From assembly GCF_001949145.1 (NCBI RefSeq), contig NW_019091504.1, positions 673,839 to 686,934 on the forward strand: a stretch of DNA of 13,096 nucleotides. Direction: 5' to 3'. The position numbers and the translations under genes were made by a program. Shown one piece after another: positions 8,408-13,096 of this stretch (position 1 is the stretch's first letter; the number at the start of each line of letters is the position of its first letter). The notes beneath the pieces are model-generated. The model worked only from the letters and a program-made list of their open reading frames with translations. It ran no database searches and was not told the DNA's origin. The stretch is from Acanthaster planci (Eukaryota > Echinodermata > Asteroidea > Valvatida > Acanthasteridae).

Positions 8408-9111
8408 GGATATTGGTGAGTACTGATCACTTATGCCAAAGTTTGTGAAAGAAAATTACATGCATTAATGCCAAAAAGAAACTGGAGGTCCCAGTGCTTT
8501 TTGAATAGGGCAGAGGGTGAATATGAGCAAAATGGCAGCCCCCTACCGTACAAACTTAGAACAGAAAGTAAAACAAAAGACATGATTACATAATATCCTC
8601 GAGATGATTTAACATCTAATGCAGAAATCCCATTGCTACTGGCAAAAACAAAGGTCAGGGACAGTTTTGTACAATTTGTGTCAATTACCAAACTAAATGA
8701 CAAAAGGCATTGAAATTCATCAATAATTGTATAAGTACATTTAAAAGAAAAATCCATTTAATGGAATGACAAATTACTACAAAGTCTGTGGAATGATTGG
8801 CTTGGTTAGTTCTAATTTTTCAAAACTCTAGGAGTAGAATATTATGTTGTCACATTTTGTAGGCGTGACGGTTGTACAAAGTACAAAAAATCTGTTAAAC
8901 ATGAATCTCAAATATATACATGTAAGCCATTTAATTCTGCAGAACAGATCAGTGCATTTTCAAATTAGTAACAGCAGCATACACGTTATAATGGTTTGCC
9001 TTATAGAAAAACAATGCGTTGGTGGGACAGTGAATGGTTGATCATGATCTTACACTTTATACACAAGGTCACTCCAGCTTGTGTCCCTGAACTCTTCGTA
9101 AACAAAATGGT
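8408..9111. other. non-coding stretch, nothing recognised
   Basis: AT-rich sequence with no repeats of note and no splice-framed coding block. The open frame at 8431-8757 on the minus strand and the one at 8844-9041 on the plus strand have no protein-like composition or homology I recognise. Confidence 0.5.
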
Positions 9112-9117
9112 TTTATT
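9112..9117 (-). terminator. possible polyadenylation signal AATAAA
   Basis: The minus strand reads AATAAA here, about 213 nt past the stop codon of the coding-like block at 9330-9562. Position and orientation suit a 3' end for that block, but the hexamer is common by chance in AT-rich DNA. Confidence 0.3.
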
Positions 9118-9329
9118 GATTAATTTGATGATGGAAATCTAACACAGTCAACCAGGCCAAGAATATGAAATTACAAAAATATTAATTTAGCGTTTACTTG
9201 CTTCATTATACATACATACAAGAACTGTACATACTTCTGCCATCATAAGACGAATGACTTGACTTTTGAGAGGCTAATGTCTAGTTATTCAATGTTTGGT
9301 GTTTCCCATGCAGTGCTGAAGGCCCCTCT

Positions 9330-9562
9330 CTATTTGCCCTGATACAAAACTATGAAGGCCAATATCTCGGACATTGTGTCCATCCAGTGACCAATAAGAG
9401 GTGTAAATGAAAGCCGCCCTACGTTTTGAGGAGTGAGAACCAGCTCGGGGTTGCAGATGAACTCTTTTATCAAATCTTGACGGGTGCCAGGATCAATTTG
9501 TTTTCGACTTGTGTGATTACAAGTGGAAGGTATGAGTTCATTGAACACTTGCATAAACTCAT
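9330..9562 (-). CDS. candidate terminal exon of an unrecognised gene
   Basis: An open block ending in TAG at 9330-9332. From a possible acceptor GTCATCAG (entered in phase 1) it reads EFMQVFNELIPSTCN, then RKQIDPGTRQDLIKEF and LVLTPQNVGRLSF, ending in a hydrophobic stretch. Its composition is protein-like: charged helices, few rare residues. I do not recognise the family. The acceptor has a poor pyrimidine tract; a start at Met 9554-9552 is the alternative. Its first about 45 nt are one diverged unit of the 50-bp array that follows on the plus strand. Its phase does not match the GTGAGG donor of the exon at 10438-10623, so an intermediate exon or different splice site would be needed. Confidence 0.4.
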
Positions 9563-10310
9563 CTGATGACAGGTGCCAGGTTTGAGTTTGTCACCGGTTT
9601 GCATCCATTTAACTAATGACAGGATGACAGCCTGCATCCACACATCTGATGACAGATGCTAGGAGTTAGTTCATTGAAGACCTGCTTCTGCTCATCTGAT
9701 GACAGGTGCTGGGTGTCAGTTTGCTCAAGGCCTGCATCCACACATCTATTGACAGGTGCTAGGAGTCGGTTTGTTCAAGTCCTACATCCACACATCTAAA
9801 GATAAGTGCTAAGAGTCAGTTTGTTGCAGGCATGCTTCTGCTCATCTGATGACTGGTACTAGGAGTCAGTTTGCTCAAGGCCTGCATCCACACATTTGAT
9901 GACAGGTGCTAGGTGTCAGTGTGTTCAAGGCCTACATGTACGTGCACATATCTATTGATAGGTGCTAGGAGTCAGTTTGCTGAAGGCCTGCTTCCGCTCA
10001 TCTGATAACTGGTACTAGGAGTCAGTTTGCTGAAGGCCCATGTCCACAAATCTGATGACAAGTTCTAGGAGTCAGTTTGTTGAAATCATCTGATGACAGG
10101 TACTTGGAGTCGGTTTGCTCAAGGCCTGCATCCATGCATCTACTGACAGGCGCTAGGAGTCAGTCTGCTCAAGGCCTGCACCCACACATCTATTGACAGG
10201 TGCTAGGAGTCCATTTGTTAAAGGCCTGCATCCACACATCTGATGACTGGTGCAAGGAATCAATTTGTTGAAGGCCTGAGTCCACACTTCTGCTGACATC
10301 TACCAGTATT
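9551..10310. repeat. diverged minisatellite, about 50-bp unit, about 15 copies
   Basis: The plus-strand unit is close to GGTGCTAGGAGTCAGTTTGC, then TCAAGGCCTGCATCCACACA, then TCTGATGACA. Copies differ at many positions, one near 10085 is shortened, and one near 9935 carries an insert. A subtype with CTTCTGCTCATCTGATGAC recurs at about 9682, 9831 and 9988, that is every third unit. The minus strand of each unit resembles the beginning of the 9330-9562 coding block. Confidence 0.93.
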
Positions 10311-10437
10311 TTGATGGCCTACATTCGTGACGTGTCTCTGGCTCTGAACAAATGCGCATTTTTCACTCAGTTCATGACTTACGGAGAAGTGACATCCAAT
10401 TGTCGCTCCCTAGGATAACCGTCCTCAATTCTGGACC

Positions 10438-10623
10438 TCACAAGAATCTGTTATTGTTTGTTGAGGAAGGTAGTGCTTTATCCCAGGAAGTACTGACTGT
10501 AGACGATGCAGCAGGCATGTCATCACCCAGGTCTATTAGACTTTGAACCCCTTCTGAGTGGAACAGCTCCTCTGCGGTATGTCTCACTACTCGTCTGGTC
10601 TTTTGAATTGCAAATATGATGGC
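10438..10623 (-). CDS. exon of an unrecognised gene (helical, possibly ARM-like)
   Basis: After a strong acceptor (TTGTTCTTTGCAG) the frame reads AIIFAIQKTRRVVRHTAEEL, then FHSEGVQSLIDLGDDMPAAS and a Ser/Thr-rich tail, ending at TGA 10440-10438. The first half looks like an amphipathic helical repeat; the second like a flexible linker. It may be a terminal exon using that TGA, or an internal exon leaving at GTGAGG (phase 2), which overlaps the stop. It joins the block at 10904-11014 in phase 0 across a 280-nt intron. I do not recognise the protein. A loose resemblance to the last ARM-type repeats of TERB1 was noticed from memory only and is not a call. Confidence 0.55.
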   Translation of the reverse strand, partial: AIIFAIQKTRRVVRHTAEELFHSEGVQSLIDLGDDMPAASSTVSTSWDKALPSSTNNNRFL

Positions 10624-10903
10624 CTGCAAAGAACAAGTATCACAATTCTCCAACAGTGAAAGAAGTTAAACACTGACAACCTGTGCAGTAATTGCTGACT
10701 GAATCTAGGTTTCAATTACGGCATTTGACATCTTGCCATCAAGACTCTAAAAATTACAGTCATGGAAAAATATTGAACACTACAGTTAATGGAGTATACA
10801 CAAAGAGAGTGGTGATTGAAGGTACATTCCATCATTTGTGTTTTATGTTCCCTTGAGGCCAAAAAATTACTCAAAATCTAAAGACGAGTGTCTAAACACA
10901 AAC
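10624..10903 (-). other. intron between the two unrecognised exons
   Basis: 280 nt with donor GTTTGTG and acceptor TTCTTTGCAG. No coding-like content on either strand. Confidence 0.5.
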
Positions 10904-11014
10904 CTGATGAAGTTTTGGCTCAGTGAATACGGACATTCCAAGAATAACAATACTCAGTGGAAGGCAGCTATGAATTGTCATGCACTGAACCAATGAATTA
11001 CAGTAACTGTGCCC
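10904..11014 (-). CDS. upstream exon of the unrecognised gene
   Basis: A block too short and Met-poor to stand out as an open frame. It reads GHSYCNSLVQCMTIHSCLPL, then SIVILGMSVFTEPKLHQ, and leaves in phase 0 at CATCAG/GTTTGTG, matching the phase-0 entry of the next exon at 10623. It is hydrophobic and cysteine-rich with helix-like spacing. The 5' border is uncertain: ACACAG before GGG (11014) gives phase 0, but the frame stays open for another 14 codons upstream and other AG sites exist. Homology unknown. Earlier exons were not found to the right within the window. Confidence 0.45.
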
Positions 11015-11284
11015 CTGTGTGCATTTCCAATGGTTATCTTCAAAACATGCTTCTTATACCATCGTTGTAAATATTTTTTTCTCATTTTTTTCTTCAAAAT
11101 GACAGCTTAGCAGAAAGAATCTTCTCACAGGGAGTTTATTTCCATAACCATCCTTAAAACCAACAATGTTTTAAGGATATGTGATAATATACCATGACTT
11201 GCAATGACTCATGGCTTGCAATGACTTATGATAAACAATTAATGTATTATGATTACTTGTGATGACTCATGATAACAGACGAGT
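11015..11284. other. non-coding stretch with small repeats
   Basis: It holds a 10-bp inverted repeat, TCCTTAAAAC (11151-11160) with GTTTTAAGGA (11168-11177). It also holds about three loose copies of TTGCAATGACTCATG-type sequence (11191-11276). No exon was identified. Confidence 0.5.
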
Positions 11285-11620
11285 TTAAACACTTTGTGCC
11301 TGGCCCATTTATTCATGTCAATTCTGCTGGGACGGGTAACTTTTCTTTTTTCTCTGATTTCAAAATTCTTTAAAAATTCATAACTTCATTTACTTGACGT
11401 TTACACCCACACGAATGACAGTCCGCTGGTTACTCTAATCTGACAGACAACATCTATTGACCCCAAGTATTTCAGCCAGGCCTGCCGCCTTGTAAAAAGA
11501 TCCCAGATTGTCCAGTGTTATGTAATTTTCTTTTGTTCCCAAAACTGGCACAGTGCACTGCTGACGTCTTGTCAATAGGGGCCAAATTAGTGTGCAGCGG
11601 TATTGTATCACTCATCACTG

Positions 11621-11666
11621 AAGCGGATTACCACCGGGGACTTCTGTCGCCGGTGGTAATCCGCTT
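11621..11666. repeat. 46-nt near-perfect hairpin
   Basis: AAGCGGATTACCACCGG (11621-11637) is the exact reverse complement of 11650-11666. Inside it, after a single G/G mismatch, GAC pairs with GTC around the loop TTCT. The stem is therefore 20 bp with one mismatch. It lies near the middle of the TTAA-flanked element. Confidence 0.95.
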
Positions 11667-11826
11667 GCGTTGAATGCCACGAACAGTGGTATAATCTTTC
11701 AAAACAATGACAGATTTCCTCCGCTATTGACAATTGAAAAAATGTTGGCAATTTCCAGCAAGCTCAGTAACTTCGGAGTACAGTCTTTTGTTACAAGGCC
11801 CAGCTCTTTTGTCCAATTTCGGGCTC

Positions 11827-11865
11827 CCCGGCTTCGTGTATAAAGTCTATGTGCACGAAACCGGG
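11827..11865. repeat. subterminal inverted repeat of the TTAA-flanked element
   Basis: CCCGGCTTCGTG (11827-11838) pairs with CACGAAACCGGG (11854-11865) with one C/A mismatch around 15 nt. It sits close to the right terminus of the element. Confidence 0.75.
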
Positions 11866-12035
11866 TACCCCGGCACAAAGTGGTTAAGAAAGACAAAATT
11901 ATATTAGGTTTTGCCCTTGCACTGATAAACACTGTATTCTCAGAGTGGTCCAAGGGTTGTGAAAGAATCATAAGCATGACTCAGGTGGGACTTTGAACCA
12001 GAGGTGATAGCATGTCATTTTTTGCAAGTTTAAGC

Positions 12036-12210
12036 CAAGTCACAAGTCACTTGGTCCAAACACAAGCAAGTCACAAGTCATTGATCACAGGTCAAGTCAA
12101 GTCACAAGGTCCAAACACAAGCAAGTCACAAGTCATTGATCACAGGTCAAGTCAAGTCACTTGGTCCAGTCACAAGTCAAGTCACAACTCTTTTTGTCCA
12201 AGCACAAGTC
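12036..12210. repeat. 55-bp tandem repeat built from CAAGTCACAAGTC words
   Basis: GGTCCAAACACAAGCAAGTC at 12053 recurs at 12108, and a partial third copy starts at about 12163, giving a 55-bp period. Within the unit, CAAGTCACAAGTC and GTCAAGTCAAGTC are themselves short iterations. The open frames across it (12012-12352) are a by-product. Confidence 0.9.
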
Positions 12211-13019
12211 AAGTTACGCTATGTGTGATTTCAAGCTACAGCCTAATTTTGATTCCAAGACCTTCCATGGTTATTTCGCGATCCGTGACACGAATCACAC
12301 AGGAAGGTTTTGGATAATTATTTTGTTTGTCCAAAGGCTTCAAATCATGTAATACTGGTAGGATATGCTTTATTTTATATCACTTGAGTGTGATCGGCGG
12401 GAGTTTGTCAACATGCTTCACGTTCACCAACGTTATCAAACTGAAACATTAGCCAACAAGACCCTTTGAGTTTAGCACACATAAATATCCTTCTACAGCC
12501 TGGTGCAGTAGCCAAGAACTTGTGATGTGTGCAAACAATGCAAAATGTGAGCCATTTTAAATGTTTGCTATGTCACACATCGTTGTACATAGTACAGTCT
12601 TGACATATGATGTCTGCGCTCGCTTTAGTACAGCGAATTTGGCCCAATTCTCCCCCAAACTGGAAATTTACAGGATGAATGCTCAACAGATGTCTGAATG
12701 TGGGTAGTTAATACAAAAATAATCTGTTAGCGTGTCTTGAAGGCATGTTACAACCACCTAAACGTGGCATCTTATGCAGAAATTTTTGGCCTTTGAGACT
12801 GGGACGGTATTTTTGGTTTCAATTCTAGGCTGAGTGACATCATGAACTGACATGAAATATCCAATATAAGGCTCAAACGAAGCTATTAATTAGCCCCCCT
12901 AGAAAGTTGGGGAAAAACAATCAAAAAGTTAAGTAGTGCACAGCCAAGTAATTCAGACATGGACGCAAGGTGTAAGTTGATAGGCCTAGTTTAAAACTGT
13001 AATGGGTTCAATTGAACAC
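12211..13019. other. non-coding stretch, nothing recognised except a weak hairpin
   Basis: No convincing exon on either strand. An imperfect stem occupies 12524-12581: GATGTGTG pairs with CACACATC, CAAACA with TGTTTG and AAAATG with CATTTT, with unequal bulges. Confidence 0.45.
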
Positions 13020-13031
13020 TTTTCTGACTTG

Positions 13032-13096
13032 CATTGGTAGCAAGTCATAATGTGCAAGCCCAAGTCACAAGTCATTTCGTGTAAGTCCAAGTCAAG
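13032..13096. repeat. CAAGTC-type simple repeat running off the window edge
   Basis: Words such as AGCAAGTCATAA, CCCAAGTCACAAGTCATTTC and GTCCAAGTCAAG match the family at 12036-12210. The array probably continues beyond the window. Confidence 0.75.

Larger units (their letters stand above)
11289..11883. mobile_element. non-autonomous DNA element with TTAA target duplication (piggyBac-type signature)
   Basis: TTAA at 11285-11288 is followed by ACACTTTGTGCC. At the other side GGCACAAAGTGG is followed by TTAA at 11884-11887. Thus 12-bp terminal inverted repeats with one mismatch are flanked by a TTAA duplication, as in piggyBac-superfamily elements. At 595 bp it is far too short for a transposase, and no such domain is seen, so it would depend on an enzyme from elsewhere. 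It encloses the hairpins at 11621-11666 and 11827-11865. The minus-strand frame at 11699-11977 crosses its end and is not coding-like. Confidence 0.6.

Noticed and set aside
8049-8448. Three overlapping plus-strand open frames of 108-129 codons
   Set aside because: They are the three frames of the 17-bp minisatellite and give the same repeating peptide; there is no sign of a protein.
9551-10310. CRISPR-like array of regularly spaced repeats
   Set aside because: The units are contiguous and diverged along their whole length with no constant repeat and unique spacer pattern, and the genome is eukaryotic.
11699-11977. Minus-strand frame of 92 codons as a possible transposase remnant
   Set aside because: It crosses the right end of the TTAA-flanked element and shows no acidic catalytic motif or resemblance to piggyBac transposases.

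Overview
Organism. This is animal nuclear DNA. It is AT-rich and intron-rich, with exons of 79-150 nt separated by introns of a few hundred to about 1,700 nt under GT-AG rules, many minisatellites, a tRNA-derived SINE and foldback elements. I see no bacterial gene layout. The recurrent TACATGTA and AGGCCTA words and the SINE tail suggest an invertebrate deuterostome (echinoderm, hemichordate or cephalochordate). That placement is inference, and I cannot name a species.

Left half (1-6142, minus strand). Five exons of one alpha-arrestin (ARRDC family) gene splice together in perfect phase: 5993-6142, 4326-4434, 2530-2608, 860-1007 and 370-472. They encode the first 196 residues, that is the whole arrestin N domain and the start of the arrestin C domain. 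The 3' part of the gene, where PPxY ligase-binding motifs would lie, is off the left edge; bases 1-8 may be the first bases of exon 6. The introns hold a MIR-like tRNA-derived SINE, an 18-bp perfect palindrome and iterated CCTCAATCCTTCAAAAT-type repeats.

Middle (6143-9111). This is the presumed promoter side of the arrestin gene followed by non-coding DNA. It holds two adjacent tandem duplications, a foldback element with 18-bp perfect arms (7059-7266) and a 21-copy, 17-bp minisatellite (8051-8407). The many overlapping reading frames across that minisatellite are an artefact of its period.

Right half (9112-11014, minus strand). There is evidence for a second minus-strand gene that I do not recognise. 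Two exons (10904-11014 and 10438-10623) join in phase 0 and encode helical, possibly ARM-like sequence. A third coding-like block (9330-9562) ends in a stop, with a possible AATAAA at 9112-9117. Between the blocks lies an array of about 15 diverged 50-bp units whose minus strand resembles the start of the 9330-9562 block.

Far right (11015-13096). I find no convincing gene. There is a 595-bp element with TTAA on both sides and 12-bp terminal inverted repeats (piggyBac-type signature). It contains a striking 46-nt hairpin. Beyond it are a 55-bp tandem repeat and further CAAGTCACAAGTC-type repeats reaching the window edge.
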